Source: Lachancea mirantina (Eukaryota > Ascomycota > Saccharomycetes > Saccharomycetales > Saccharomycetaceae). From it: DNA of 64,000 nucleotides. Made by a program: the position numbers and the translations under genes. The notes beneath the pieces are model-generated. The model was not told the origin of the DNA. It was given only the letters and a program-made list of their open reading frames with translations, and made no database searches. Below are positions 34,821 through 44,368 of this stretch, piece by piece. The stretch covers positions 317,926-381,925 of the forward strand of contig LT598463.1 of assembly GCA_900074745.1 (NCBI GenBank), read 5' to 3'. Every line of letters begins with the position of its first letter. Within the stretch, counting starts at the first letter, position 1.

Positions 34821-34836
34821 CGGAAATCGAATTCCG
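34821..34836. promoter_or_regulatory. Put3-type binding site upstream of PUT2
   Basis: CGGAAATCGAATTCCG fits CGG-N10-CCG, the spacing recognised by the Zn2Cys6 proline-utilisation activator Put3 in S. cerevisiae. It lies about 400 bp upstream of the PUT2 ATG. Confidence 0.6.
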
Positions 34837-35050
34837 ATGGAAGAATCGGTTAGCGACTTCCGCAGATACGTTAAAAGAAGGACAATGCGAGAAGAAGTTG
34901 ACTTCAACTGAAATAATTAAATCAAGAGCAGGGTGTAGTCGTGTGGCTTGAAGAATCAATTACTTTGATCTTGGCTTGTCTTGTCTTGTTTTGTAGTGTC
35001 TTTATGTCCGGTCGACGGAATGTAGCCTTGAAACTTCAGACGTTGTTAGT

Positions 35051-35071
35051 CCAAAACCATGATAGTTTTGG
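35051..35071. repeat. Inverted repeat 3' of BRL1 (distal)
   Basis: CCAAAAC - 7-nt loop - GTTTTGG, perfect 7-bp arms, about 120 bp downstream of the BRL1 stop. Confidence 0.6.
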
Positions 35072-35124
35072 TGAAGATCAATACAGACTTCGTTTTCGTG
35101 GTTCGAGTGCTGTTGGAAGGAGAG

Positions 35125-35146
35125 TTCACGCCTCTCGAGGCGTGAA
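35125..35146. repeat. Strong hairpin 3' of BRL1 (proximal)
   Basis: TTCACGCCT - CTCG - AGGCGTGAA: a perfect 9-bp stem, two thirds of its positions beyond plain AT pairs, with a 4-nt loop. It starts 46 bp downstream of the BRL1 stop and would lie in the BRL1 3' UTR. Confidence 0.7.
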
Positions 35147-35191
35147 TCGTTATTGGTCTGCAGTTTCTGATGCTGGTTTTAAAATTGTAGC

Positions 35192-36451
35192 TTAATCGCA
35201 ACTCTCCAGGATGGACCGAGGCGAAACCAACGAAGACGGCTCTCTTAGCTTGCAACCCCGCTCCTGCTGACCATCCTCACCGTAGTAGCTCTTTGCGCGA
35301 GCAAAACCCAAGATGAAGTTGGAGCTAAAACACCATATGGCCATTCCGATCATTACGATGAGTAACGTTTTCCACCCCAAAGGTTCGACAAACGAATTTA
35401 TTACGTCACCAAACAATTGGGCGCTGATGACGGTTCGAGCACGGAAAAGTAGATCGTTGTTCCTGTTCATACATTTCGCCCAGTCTTGGCATTGTGATTC
35501 CAAATAGGGCACTCTGGTAAGCGGATCACAGTTGTTTGCGCGATACTCGAGTTCGCACTGCGCGGATTCCAGATCCAATTCCAGCTTGGCGTGGTGCCAC
35601 GCGGCTTTGAGATCTGATTTCAATGCCCGTACCAGCATTGTCACCACCGAGAAAATTACTAGCACGGTCAATGCGTTGAGAAAGAGTTGCAGATAAGACA
35701 TGAACAGGTACGAAAAGGGTGAGACTGGGCGTGACGACATCGACCATGGGCTTGGAAGGTGGTACGCGTCTTTTGTTGTCGCCATCGCTGGCGTTACTGG
35801 TAGAGGCGGATTGCAATAGTAATGATGGTTATTGATAGAAATTTGTATTGGGTGGTCGCGCGACCGTTGTCGCAGGAACTGGATATCGTCGTCGTTCATA
35901 GAGGTTTGCGTGATCCCAGTAGGTTCGTTGTCAACAGCTTCTGTAATATTTTTCTCGACTTCAAGCTCAGATATTCGAGGTCCATGGTCGGATTTCGTAG
36001 CAGCTGCGATCCCCAAACTTGTAGGCGACAAAAGTGCCCTTATTACCGCTTTGGTTTCTGGTCCAGACTCGCTGGAGTTCTCATTTCCACCGTATTCATC
36101 ACTATCGTCCTCAAGCAAATCGTTGTCTGGAGTAGATTCGGTGTTTACTACCGGAGATAAAGACGTGATGTCGTCGCTGTCGTTGTAGTCGTTGTAGTCG
36201 TCATCGTCCACATCAGCATCCACATCCACATCCATCTGATCGTTCTCTTCAAATACAACAACCGATTTTCGGAGCGGTGACGGGCTGCTCGGAACATGGC
36301 ACATGTATTTGTTCAAAAGTTGTTGTGGAATTGTTTTTTTAGCACAAGTTTCGTCACTTTCGTCGATGGAAAGGCATGAAATGGCTTTCAAGTCCTCTTC
36401 TTCGAGCGTCGAATCCAAATCTAAAATTGAGAGCTTACTGAAATCATCCAT
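35192..36451 (-). CDS. BRL1: BRL1, nuclear envelope protein for nuclear pore assembly
   Basis: 419 residues from the ATG at 36451 (S. cerevisiae Brl1: 471). A long acidic N-terminus includes DVDADVDDDD and NDYNDSDD repeats. The Brl1/Brr6 domain is C-terminal: two hydrophobic segments (LFLNALTVLVIFSVVTML and TLLIVMIGMAIWCFSSNFIL) flank a lumenal loop with conserved Cys (NNCDPLTRVPYLESQC, DWAKCM). Brl1 with Brr6 and Apq12 remodels membrane at nuclear pore assembly sites. The frame to 36457 begins with TTG and is not used. BRL1 next to PUT2 matches S. cerevisiae chromosome VIII. Confidence 0.92.
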   Translation of the reverse strand: MDDFSKLSILDLDSTLEEEDLKAISCLSIDESDETCAKKTIPQQLLNKYMCHVPSSPSPLRKSVVVFEENDQMDVDVDADVDDDDYNDYNDSDDITSLSPVVNTESTPDNDLLEDDSDEYGGNENSSESGPETKAVIRALLSPTSLGIAAATKSDHGPRISELEVEKNITEAVDNEPTGITQTSMNDDDIQFLRQRSRDHPIQISINNHHYYCNPPLPVTPAMATTKDAYHLPSPWSMSSRPVSPFSYLFMSYLQLFLNALTVLVIFSVVTMLVRALKSDLKAAWHHAKLELDLESAQCELEYRANNCDPLTRVPYLESQCQDWAKCMNRNNDLLFRARTVISAQLFGDVINSFVEPLGWKTLLIVMIGMAIWCFSSNFILGFARAKSYYGEDGQQERGCKLREPSSLVSPRSILESCD

Positions 36452-36756
36452 CTCCAAGATTCAATTTATCAGCAGAGCACTTTTGGGTTTTCCATTACCT
36501 CTAAATGTTCGAGTTTTCAAGTTGATAGAATGTTAACCTGGTAACGTTGCAATTTTGATTGTCAACGGGAGAGAAATCTATGGAAGGTGAAGAGAGGAAA
36601 CTAATCAGATTGATATAGTCTATAAAGGTATATATTAATCTAGTCGAAGACTCCTATTTGTTACGGCAATATGGAAGTATTTGGTGCAATTAGAATTAAA
36701 TTTGACGTTTATTTGTTAAGAAACGCTTGAAAAGCTCGTAATCTGCTTTCCATGAA
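36452..36756. promoter_or_regulatory. BRL1 promoter and DPL1 3' region
   Basis: 305 bp between the BRL1 start and the DPL1 stop, both minus strand. A TATATATTAA-like stretch lies near 36629-36638. Nothing else recognised. Confidence 0.5.
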
Positions 36757-38487
36757 CTAGTTACTCTGGACATCTGGATCAACTTTGTATAACGTGTCGA
36801 GAAATCCTACAAGCAATCTGTCAACTATCCCCGTCGTTTGTACGCTTCCTGCGATGCCGTATAAGGCGCTTGTTCCGTCAGAGGCAGGTTTGGAATCCAG
36901 TTGTTTCAATTCTCGGACAGTTTCTAATAATGTTTGTTTAAGTTCATGAGCAGAAGATATTGACAGTTTTGTGACTGCCAGGTGTAGCGCAGGAGGTCTT
37001 TGGAGTGCACTTAAATGCCAACCCTTTTTCGACAGCTTGTCTGACAATTCGTAAACGTCGATTTCCGTTGAAGTGAAGGAAACGACGGAGCATTGCGGAT
37101 TTCCTAGGATTTCAAGCTCGGGAACTTCATCCTGTATGAAAGTCTTGAGTTTGCGCGCGGTTTGTATAATTTCTCGGCAAGACTCGGTGTACCCAGCTTC
37201 ACCCAAATGTACCATGGTGGCCCAACAACCAACGACAAGTGCACCGGGTCTACTTCCAGCTAACGTGGGTGACGCATACAGTCCACCGGTCCATTCCGTC
37301 GACAAGTAGTACTGACATGATCGCAGCTCGCGGTTACGATACATGATAACCGAAGATCCCTTGGGCGCAAACCCATACTTGTGGGTGTCGCAAGATATAG
37401 AAGTGACACCGGGTACACGAAAATCAAACGGTGCTACGTCTGAAAAGCCTGCTTTTTCCATGAATGCAATGACAAAAGAGCCTAAACAGCAATCGACGTG
37501 CAGCGGGATGTGGTAGCGTTCCGCTAGTTTGCCTAACGCTTCAATGTCATCAATAATCCCGTGTGGGAAATTTGGTGCGGATCCAACTAGAAGTACAGTA
37601 TTTCTATTAATCAACCTCTTGACCGCTCGAATATCAACTTTGTAGGTGGCTGGATCCAATTCAACGTGGTGAAGCTTGATACCGAAATAATAAGCGGCTT
37701 TGTCAAATCCAGCGTGCGCTGTGACTGGTACAATAATTTCGGGCTCAGTGACACCGCGATACCGTTTTGCGTACACTTTGGCACTAAGACACGCTAGCAA
37801 GAGCGACTCGGTACCTCCAGACGTGGTGGCACCGCACCCAGTGTCCAAAGGAGCGTTAAACATTTTCAAAACCATTGATACAACTTCGGATTCCATTTTT
37901 CTAACTGCGGGGAAAACATCGGGATGAAGTTGGTTGGCAACGCAGTATTTCTCGAATGCTAAACTTTGCAAATGTATCAAATCATCCCCGCCATGATACA
38001 CAGCTCCAGACACTTTCCCATTTTCCCAGTCCGAATGCTTGAGCACCGATTTTGATAAGTCTAGCTCTTTCAGAACGTCCTGATTACTAAGACCTATGCG
38101 AGGCAAGCTTCGAAAATCGGTCAACGTCGAATCATTCTTCATAAGACTCGTTTCGATGTCCGCAATCGTTTTTTGAACTCTCTCATCGACTTTGGACTTG
38201 AACACTGCAAAGCCAAATAACGCATTAAAACCTTTTTTAGCAACGGCTTTAATCAGAAACGTGAGCGATGTAAGCAAACCGTAACCGTAGACATTAGACC
38301 AAACGCGCCGTATAATACGCAGACAGAACAGCACAAACAGATAGTCTCTCGCTAGTTCAAACCACGATGCCGAATGCCAATAGTTGATTATAGATGTTCT
38401 TAAGTCCGATATTAGTTCCTCCGAAATCGGACTCATCTGCCCTAGGTAGCTTTGCAAATACATCAATTGACTGTGAATTGAATTCAT
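36757..38487 (-). CDS. DPL1: Dihydrosphingosine-1-phosphate lyase
   Basis: 576 residues (S. cerevisiae Dpl1: 589). An N-terminal membrane segment (about 42-60) anchors it in the ER. The PLP-dependent lyase domain follows; SCDTHKYGFAPKG holds the Schiff-base Lys near 369, and GGTESLLLACLSAK and HVDCCLGSF are further PLP-site motifs. It cleaves phosphorylated long-chain bases to a fatty aldehyde and phosphoethanolamine, the exit from sphingolipid metabolism. SUR2, acting on the same bases, is about 8 kb to the right. DPL1 next to HDA2 matches S. cerevisiae chromosome IV. Confidence 0.96.
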   Translation of the reverse strand: MNSIHSQLMYLQSYLGQMSPISEELISDLRTSIINYWHSASWFELARDYLFVLFCLRIIRRVWSNVYGYGLLTSLTFLIKAVAKKGFNALFGFAVFKSKVDERVQKTIADIETSLMKNDSTLTDFRSLPRIGLSNQDVLKELDLSKSVLKHSDWENGKVSGAVYHGGDDLIHLQSLAFEKYCVANQLHPDVFPAVRKMESEVVSMVLKMFNAPLDTGCGATTSGGTESLLLACLSAKVYAKRYRGVTEPEIIVPVTAHAGFDKAAYYFGIKLHHVELDPATYKVDIRAVKRLINRNTVLLVGSAPNFPHGIIDDIEALGKLAERYHIPLHVDCCLGSFVIAFMEKAGFSDVAPFDFRVPGVTSISCDTHKYGFAPKGSSVIMYRNRELRSCQYYLSTEWTGGLYASPTLAGSRPGALVVGCWATMVHLGEAGYTESCREIIQTARKLKTFIQDEVPELEILGNPQCSVVSFTSTEIDVYELSDKLSKKGWHLSALQRPPALHLAVTKLSISSAHELKQTLLETVRELKQLDSKPASDGTSALYGIAGSVQTTGIVDRLLVGFLDTLYKVDPDVQSN

Positions 38488-38684
38488 AAACCACTAGTTA
38501 GCCAATCCCGTGAAGATTAGACCGTATAGCACAAGTCTCATTCCTCCTTTTATGTCAAAACCCGTGAGCGATTTTCAACAGTGCCAATCGGCAAGATCAT
38601 CTTAATGCCTTCTGGAAATTTGTCGTCAATTGGCACGACAGCATAAAAACATGGAATGGGGAATCCAAAACAAAATGCGTCAAT

Positions 38685-40517
38685 TCATGTGTAGACCGGT
38701 GCTGTTGATCTTCCTCTTCTAGTTCGAGAATTGGTTGAAGATTTGCTTGGCGAATCTCTCTTGGTAATCGCATAATGAGTCTGTAATCTTTTTGTTAAGG
38801 ATTGATAGAAAAATGATTGTTCTTGGCACCGATTTAATTCTTTCTGGGCTTGTTTCTCGTGAAAGTGGGCTTCGCTGACACGCATTGTCGTGAGAGGTCC
38901 AGATTTTTTTTTCTCTAGCGCTTTCTTTGTTTCTTCTAGCGTGGTTAAACCAAGCGATTCATTCGCAGCCTCTGTTGAAGTCGATTGGTATTTCAAACGA
39001 AGATTGTCGTTGCAAGTCGAAAGTTTGTCGTTCTCGTCAAGCAGGGTGTTTAGTTGGGTTTTCAAAGTTTGTAGGCTCCCTCTAGCGGTTTCCAATTCGT
39101 TACTGCAATCTAAAAGGTTGACTAAGTTCTCCAAATGTTTGGCCCTTTCAAGAAGAGTTTTGTAGCGCGCATCGTGTCTTTCAAAATCGGATTTGGCTTT
39201 CTCGGCCTTTTTACTAACGTCGTTTTGCCTACCCTCGCCCTCTTTCAGACTTTTGTAAATTTTAGCAGATTCCATCCGCATTTCGTCAAACCCATTCTGT
39301 CTTTCGGTTTCACGCAACCTTTTTTGCAGCACGTCCTCCTCGCGTGCATCAAATTCACTTTCACACGCATTCAAGCGTTGCAAGACAAGGTCTGTGATGG
39401 CAGCTTGATAGGATTTGATATCGAATTGGTCTGGACGAGGCGGTAGCGAAAACTGCGTCTTTTCGAGTTTTTTCAAGCTCGAATGAGTCGTAAGCGCACG
39501 ATAGAGATCCGCAGTATCTGGTAATTCTGGAAGCACCGGCAGCGGTGATTTTTCTAGTGTGTCCTCCAGAAAAGAATTTACCAAAAGAGACAAATCGGCA
39601 ACACCACCTCCAGACGTGGAATACGCTCTATTCTTGACAAAATAATTCAGTGCTTTCTCCGTGCTTACATTCTCGTCGTCCTCTTTGCCGCTGGCAAGTA
39701 TACAGTGATCCGGCGAGCCCTCAACTAGAAGTTTGACGATCGGAATTGGTCCTCCAGACCTTCTCGTGCGGGCAAAGACAGGCAATTGGCTGTCCAGAAG
39801 CGCATCAAAACTTATGACCATATCGATATCGTACGGCTCAAACAGGTCTGGGTCGTGTGCTACATGCGTCGACGTGGCTAGAAATACCCAGTCGTTGAAG
39901 TCAGATTGGGATTCTTGCGAAACGTATTTTACGTAACCGTTATTTTCTTCGCTGGGTTCTCTCGAAGACATCACTGAGGGAGCATCAGACGACACTGAAC
40001 TGTCGTAAACATGTTTTTCATCAAAAAGGGAGGTGCCAGATAACCTTTTAATTCTCACTAATTTGCCTAGTAAAAACCCTTCTATAAGATCCAATTCCTT
40101 GACATTGTGTGCAATTAATGCCAATTTCATCGAACCGGTAAATCTATTGCGATCACGGCCGCTAAACTTATCGACAATTGAAGCTAGTACTTGAAATTTA
40201 TGACTTGCTGCTATAAGCCTTTCACCAGGTTCCATTAGCAGCAACTGACGGGGCATGTAATGGCTAACAAGCAGAGAAGGATGGTTGGCAACAGCACGAA
40301 TATTAGCGGCAAGCAAATACATCATTTGCACATCGGATAATTGGGGTAATCTCAAAACTTGTCTTTCTTCTTGTTTCTTAGAAATCTCATTCAACGCTGG
40401 ATCATCGGGCTTCATTAATCGTAATAGTGAAAACGCATGTATAGACACTAAGATCTCAATCAGATCTCGTTGTAACGATGTAAGGCCCACGGGGACATAA
40501 ATCACGGATGTCGACAT
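38685..40517 (-). CDS. HDA2: HDA2, subunit of the HDA1 histone deacetylase complex
   Basis: 610 residues (S. cerevisiae Hda2: 674). The N-terminal half resembles a helicase-like domain of the Hda2/Hda3 family (VPVGLTSLQRDLIEILVSIH start, HYMPRQLLLMEPGE). The C-terminal part, about 375-590, is a long coiled coil, through which Hda2 and Hda3 dimerise. With Hda1 the complex deacetylates histones H3 and H2B and represses transcription. The assignment rests on recalled family resemblance and on position beside DPL1, NEL1 and MHR1 in the expected order. Confidence 0.88.
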   Translation of the reverse strand: MSTSVIYVPVGLTSLQRDLIEILVSIHAFSLLRLMKPDDPALNEISKKQEERQVLRLPQLSDVQMMYLLAANIRAVANHPSLLVSHYMPRQLLLMEPGERLIAASHKFQVLASIVDKFSGRDRNRFTGSMKLALIAHNVKELDLIEGFLLGKLVRIKRLSGTSLFDEKHVYDSSVSSDAPSVMSSREPSEENNGYVKYVSQESQSDFNDWVFLATSTHVAHDPDLFEPYDIDMVISFDALLDSQLPVFARTRRSGGPIPIVKLLVEGSPDHCILASGKEDDENVSTEKALNYFVKNRAYSTSGGGVADLSLLVNSFLEDTLEKSPLPVLPELPDTADLYRALTTHSSLKKLEKTQFSLPPRPDQFDIKSYQAAITDLVLQRLNACESEFDAREEDVLQKRLRETERQNGFDEMRMESAKIYKSLKEGEGRQNDVSKKAEKAKSDFERHDARYKTLLERAKHLENLVNLLDCSNELETARGSLQTLKTQLNTLLDENDKLSTCNDNLRLKYQSTSTEAANESLGLTTLEETKKALEKKKSGPLTTMRVSEAHFHEKQAQKELNRCQEQSFFYQSLTKRLQTHYAITKRDSPSKSSTNSRTRRGRSTAPVYT

Positions 40518-40851
40518 CAGTCACGAAGGTATTCGTCGTCTTATTATCTTTTTCGTCAACACTGGTTATGTCAGATTATAAACAGTGGAAATTTGATTGT
40601 CACTTTCAAAAGTAGCTAATCAAGGGTAGTATTTAAACAGAATACAGTTATCAAGGTCTATATCTTCTTAAATTTAGAAACGGTGGTAAATTTAATGGTC
40701 TCATTGAGATGCGAATTAAACCTGGTTCAAGGTTTTGTTGTGTACGTCTAGTTCTGGTATTAAATGGCGGACAAATAGTGGGCTGACGACATTTGAGATT
40801 ACCCCGAGTTCTCAATTCATCTAGTCTTGCATGAGTTCGGGACCTTATAAA
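40518..40851. promoter_or_regulatory. HDA2 promoter and NEL1 3' region
   Basis: 334 bp between the HDA2 start and NEL1 stop. No recognised motif. Confidence 0.45.
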
Positions 40852-42876
40852 TCACCTTATTTTGCGTAAGGAGTCGATGTACTCGTTGAAAGATGCATCT
40901 TCTGTGTTCAATCCAGTGCGTGGAGCCAGTTTACTGACAAAATAGCGATCCTGACTGCCTCCAACGACAGTTTCCTTGAAAACCGGTGGTGGGAACCGAG
41001 TTTCGACGAGACGCACTCCGTAATTAACCGCGTTTTGGGCCATTGAGTCCCTCTCAGCATACCTCACGAGTATGAAATTACCACCGTCCACGCATGTCGC
41101 ATTTCTCGAGAAGATCAGTTGCTCATCAATTATTTCGACGTCAATTGGGCCTCTTTCCTCGAAAATAGTCACCAACGGCTTGCACAGAAGTTTACAGTGG
41201 TTGGCAGTCCATGACAACACAAGTGACTGGAATATACAGGCCTCATCCGGGGAAGTGTTGCGTTTTTGGAGTAGCGCGCTCCACTTGAGATGGTATAGGC
41301 TGTCGATAAACACCATGTACGTGTGGCTCTGCTGGTGGAAATGGGCAGCGGCAATTCGGTCGAGCTTTTCGCGCCAACGTTCTAGATCGAGTGAATGAAA
41401 TTTTCTTAGCCTGAGCTGACTGAATGCGATTCTTTTCATCAGACATGCCAAAGAGGCAAGTGGAGAATGTGTATCCTGAATAGACGTCGAATTTGCGGAC
41501 TGATGATTTGTTGTAGGTAGGAATATGGTCTCGATTCTGCATCGTTTTTCTCCCTGATGGAAATAGCTGAATTGGAACTGCAATATTAGAAACTGCGGAA
41601 CCGAATCTATGGACTGCTCTTTGGTTGCCGCCGTTTCGATACTGAATCGAAATGCGAGCGAAGGAGTTGCCGGTGCCACTTGCCATTTATTAGTTCCAGA
41701 CACGCCACAAGGCGTATCGCTGTATATTTTTTGCGTGGGCGGCAGTCTTTGAACGTCCCCATAACATCCGTCCACCAGCAAACCCTTAGAGGCCTTGATG
41801 GTAATCTCTGAACCCCATGCAACGCTATTCAAGACCGTTTCAAGGGCCAGTTCAAACCCTGGGGAGGAAAATGAATCGAATTGGCCCACGCTATTGCAAA
41901 CAGGCGCCAATTCCACGAACCCAATTTGATCTAAGCATCCTATCAACATTTGGCACTCGTTCTGGGTCGATAATCGTTCGAAAAACGTTCTGGCCTTGCG
42001 AAAGTATTTGTCAGAGCTTTTGTCCAGATCGTGATGCTGTCGCATGGCATATTTTAGGTTCTTGGGTACTACTTTACCAGGACCTATGGTGCAAGGGCCA
42101 GATAAACAGGCCACTGTCAAAGCGAAGGTCGCGGTTTGAGCCAAAGCGGCAGCTATAACAAGCGAGAGACCTGTTGCCCTCTGATGACGAGATTTTGGCA
42201 AGCGTGCGCCTGTCGACACCAAGCCCGTGACGATTTTCGCGGCATCGCTCTCATTGAAAAAGATGGGACCAATTCCCGCAGACAAACGCGATTTGAAAAA
42301 TTCTAAGTCAAGCTTCTCCGCAGCATCAACGGTAGTGGAGTCGTGAGCATGAAAGCAAGCGACAGAGAGGTTCTTGGGCTCTAAGTCGTCGGACACGTCA
42401 CCACCATGGCGATGATGAACCTCGACGGTTCCATCAGGGCCTATCGTGACTATGGCAACATCTCGAGGCGGGCCCATGGCCAGCTTATCGGCCAAGACCT
42501 GCGTCAAGCGTGCCACGTCACCTTCTGCGTCTTCGTTACGGTCTATGACAAGGATTATGGGCCTCGTACGGCCGTCTTCCGGCCCAGCCTGAGGATTCTC
42601 GTCCAGTCTGACCGTGTAGGACTCGCTCGAGGGTTTTTCAACAAGCATGTTGCCCGAATCGCAGATACCGCAAATCCATAGTTCACCGTACACAGCGCTC
42701 TTGTTCATAATCATGGCTCCACAGTTTCTGCATCTTTGAACGGCCACCAAAGGTTTCTTGTCCTCCAAAGAGGGCTCATACAACACATCTAGATGTCCAG
42801 CCTCATCGATATTAAGCAATTGAAGTCTAGCTTCCAGTCGCGATGTCGGTACGACTCCATAGGCCGGTAGAATCAT
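40852..42876 (-). CDS. NEL1: NEL1, Sec23-like GTPase-activating protein for Sar1
   Basis: 674 residues (S. cerevisiae Nel1/YHR035W: 630). The start MILPAYGVVPTSRLEARLQL resembles Sec23. A Sec23-type zinc finger, CRNCGAMI...CGICDSGN, sits near residues 53-80, followed by a trunk-like domain, beta-barrel, helical region and a C-terminal gelsolin-like part (VVGGSQDRYFVSK). It is clearly more divergent than true Sec23. Nel1 stimulates Sar1 GTPase but is not a coat subunit. S. cerevisiae chromosome VIII carries it beside PIH1; here it lies between HDA2 and MHR1 in the interleaved order. Confidence 0.88.
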   Translation of the reverse strand: MILPAYGVVPTSRLEARLQLLNIDEAGHLDVLYEPSLEDKKPLVAVQRCRNCGAMIMNKSAVYGELWICGICDSGNMLVEKPSSESYTVRLDENPQAGPEDGRTRPIILVIDRNEDAEGDVARLTQVLADKLAMGPPRDVAIVTIGPDGTVEVHHRHGGDVSDDLEPKNLSVACFHAHDSTTVDAAEKLDLEFFKSRLSAGIGPIFFNESDAAKIVTGLVSTGARLPKSRHQRATGLSLVIAAALAQTATFALTVACLSGPCTIGPGKVVPKNLKYAMRQHHDLDKSSDKYFRKARTFFERLSTQNECQMLIGCLDQIGFVELAPVCNSVGQFDSFSSPGFELALETVLNSVAWGSEITIKASKGLLVDGCYGDVQRLPPTQKIYSDTPCGVSGTNKWQVAPATPSLAFRFSIETAATKEQSIDSVPQFLILQFQFSYFHQGEKRCRIETIFLPTTNHQSANSTSIQDTHSPLASLACLMKRIAFSQLRLRKFHSLDLERWREKLDRIAAAHFHQQSHTYMVFIDSLYHLKWSALLQKRNTSPDEACIFQSLVLSWTANHCKLLCKPLVTIFEERGPIDVEIIDEQLIFSRNATCVDGGNFILVRYAERDSMAQNAVNYGVRLVETRFPPPVFKETVVGGSQDRYFVSKLAPRTGLNTEDASFNEYIDSLRKIR

Positions 42877-43118
42877 TACTGGAACGGCTTTGAAGATGTC
42901 TCGTGACAGCTCGCTGACGGCGAGCAGGCTTATCTGTTATGCCGACCTTCTTCGTAGCAAGTAATCTATGCTGGAATACGTAGACACAAGCATAAAGGAC
43001 CGAAAGAAGGAACCTTTGTAGGAGCCCGGAGTCCATAAGCAATCAGAATACGAGGAAATTCTATAAAATTGGGATTAAAGTGGCTTTGGAGTACCGTTAA
43101 TGGTGTGATGATTCTAAA

Positions 43119-43128
43119 GTCACGTGAC
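43119..43128. promoter_or_regulatory. Palindromic Cbf1-type E-box
   Basis: GTCACGTGAC, a perfect 10-bp palindrome with the RTCACRTG core, about 245 bp upstream of NEL1. Confidence 0.55.
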
Positions 43129-43826
43129 TGCGCCGACAGAATACAAGTAATCTGGATCCTGCGGCTATCTTTGACTTTATTTGGGGTCTCAATAATGACA
43201 TTCAAGTCAATCACATCGTTTCTATGCACTTCCTCTGTAGTTGTTTTCGTTGCGACCATTTTTAAAAGTACGTTTTCTTAACAAAGGACGGCGACATGCA
43301 CTATCAAGGACATGGTAATATCTCTTGGTCCTCCCTGAGTCTCTCCAATTTGCCGTCGCCCGGCTCTTGTCTCATCAAACCTAGAATCATTAAGGCTCAA
43401 AAACGCCCATTAACCTCATCTACCAACATAGTTCACTGTCCTGCTTCCAAGTAGTACCAATTTATGTACTTTATCGTATATTTGCCTCACGGTTATCGAT
43501 AAGATTACGGCATTCACAGTGCCGATGAGTGTGTTTCTGTTGATGTTGATGTTAGTTTTCAACTATTTTCTATTTCTTTCGGGTTGCTTCGCGGTTAAAA
43601 GCGTATAAAATGGAGAGAGTTGATGGATCTTGACTTTCGCCACGTACAATTAGAAAGAGGAGAACGGAAGAAAGGAAGAACAGGAGAATGTGGATACCAT
43701 AAGGAGAAGTGCTATTGGAGTAGTGGGTTGGATGTGTGAATGATGATAATTCAGTTCAGATTATTTGGGTCTCGGCTTGGCATTTTGGTGTTCTCAAAGT
43801 ACGGGTTCATGAAATGAACAAGGGGG

Positions 43827-43836
43827 TCGGCGGCTA
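43827..43836 (+). promoter_or_regulatory. URS1 (Ume6-type) element
   Basis: TCGGCGGCTA is the exact complement of TAGCCGCCGA, the URS1 site bound by Ume6 upstream of early meiotic genes. It is 533 bp upstream of MHR1, not near any gene known to be meiotic. Confidence 0.5.
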
Positions 43837-43878
43837 AAAGGAGAATTGTTCGTATATTGTGATATGGAAATAATGTTG

Positions 43879-43888
43879 ATCACGTGAC
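43879..43888. promoter_or_regulatory. Cbf1-type E-box upstream of MHR1
   Basis: ATCACGTGAC, matching RTCACRTG, about 480 bp upstream of the MHR1 start and 43 bp from the URS1 site. Confidence 0.5.
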
Positions 43889-44368
43889 TTTGAGGTGGAA
43901 AACGCGTTAAGGGCAAGAAAGCATAAAAGCAGGCCTGTGCTTAACTTTTGCGGAATGCTTTGTCAACGTAGGTTTACGGGAGTGGTTTGGGTATGTCCTT
44001 TCCATTTTTTTGGTGAAAGCCACATCTGAAAATGTTATTTTTGTTCGAAGGCGTACAACACACCCGTACCGCGCTGGGCAAACACCGCATATTTCAATCA
44101 GCAATCCTCACCTGCCAGTCTGCCTTAACAGAGAATAGACGCGCATGACGAGTGAGAATGTTTGTCTGAGACGTATGTCACGCGATATTCACGTGCACTG
44201 CTAATTATGTCGTCTTGTACGAGCAAAAGTCGAACTTCCACATGCTAACATACACTACTGCGAGAAAAAAACTGAACGCTGGCAGCGAGACGACGACCTC
44301 AGTGAGTGTGAAGCCCGCTAAAGGTTCTCATTTTTGTGTCTTTTCAACCCGTCACATTATTTGAATAA

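Larger units (their letters stand above)
42877..44368. other. Long gene-free stretch between NEL1 and MHR1
   Basis: 1492 bp between divergent starts, far longer than usual here. ATG ORFs are short and unconvincing (97 codons at 42966-43259, minus). Features seen: GTCACGTGAC (43119-43128), ATCACGTGAC (43879-43888), a perfect URS1 (43827-43836), TATAAAA-like sequences at 43604 and 43922, and a purine-rich tract at 43660-43700. It may carry an unannotated transcript or a meiotic regulatory region. Confidence 0.5.

Noticed and set aside
34675-34911. 78-codon plus-strand ORF between PUT2 and BRL1
   Set aside because: It overlaps the Put3-type site and the PUT2 promoter; composition (Arg/Ser/Asn-rich) looks like chance translation.
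42966-43259. 97-codon minus-strand ORF upstream of NEL1
   Set aside because: It has an ATG but contains a Cbf1-type palindrome, shows no recognisable similarity or codon bias, and fills what should be the NEL1 promoter.
43738-43830. Box C-like ATGATGA as a box C/D snoRNA
   Set aside because: No box D (CTGA) at a fitting distance and no terminal stem was found.
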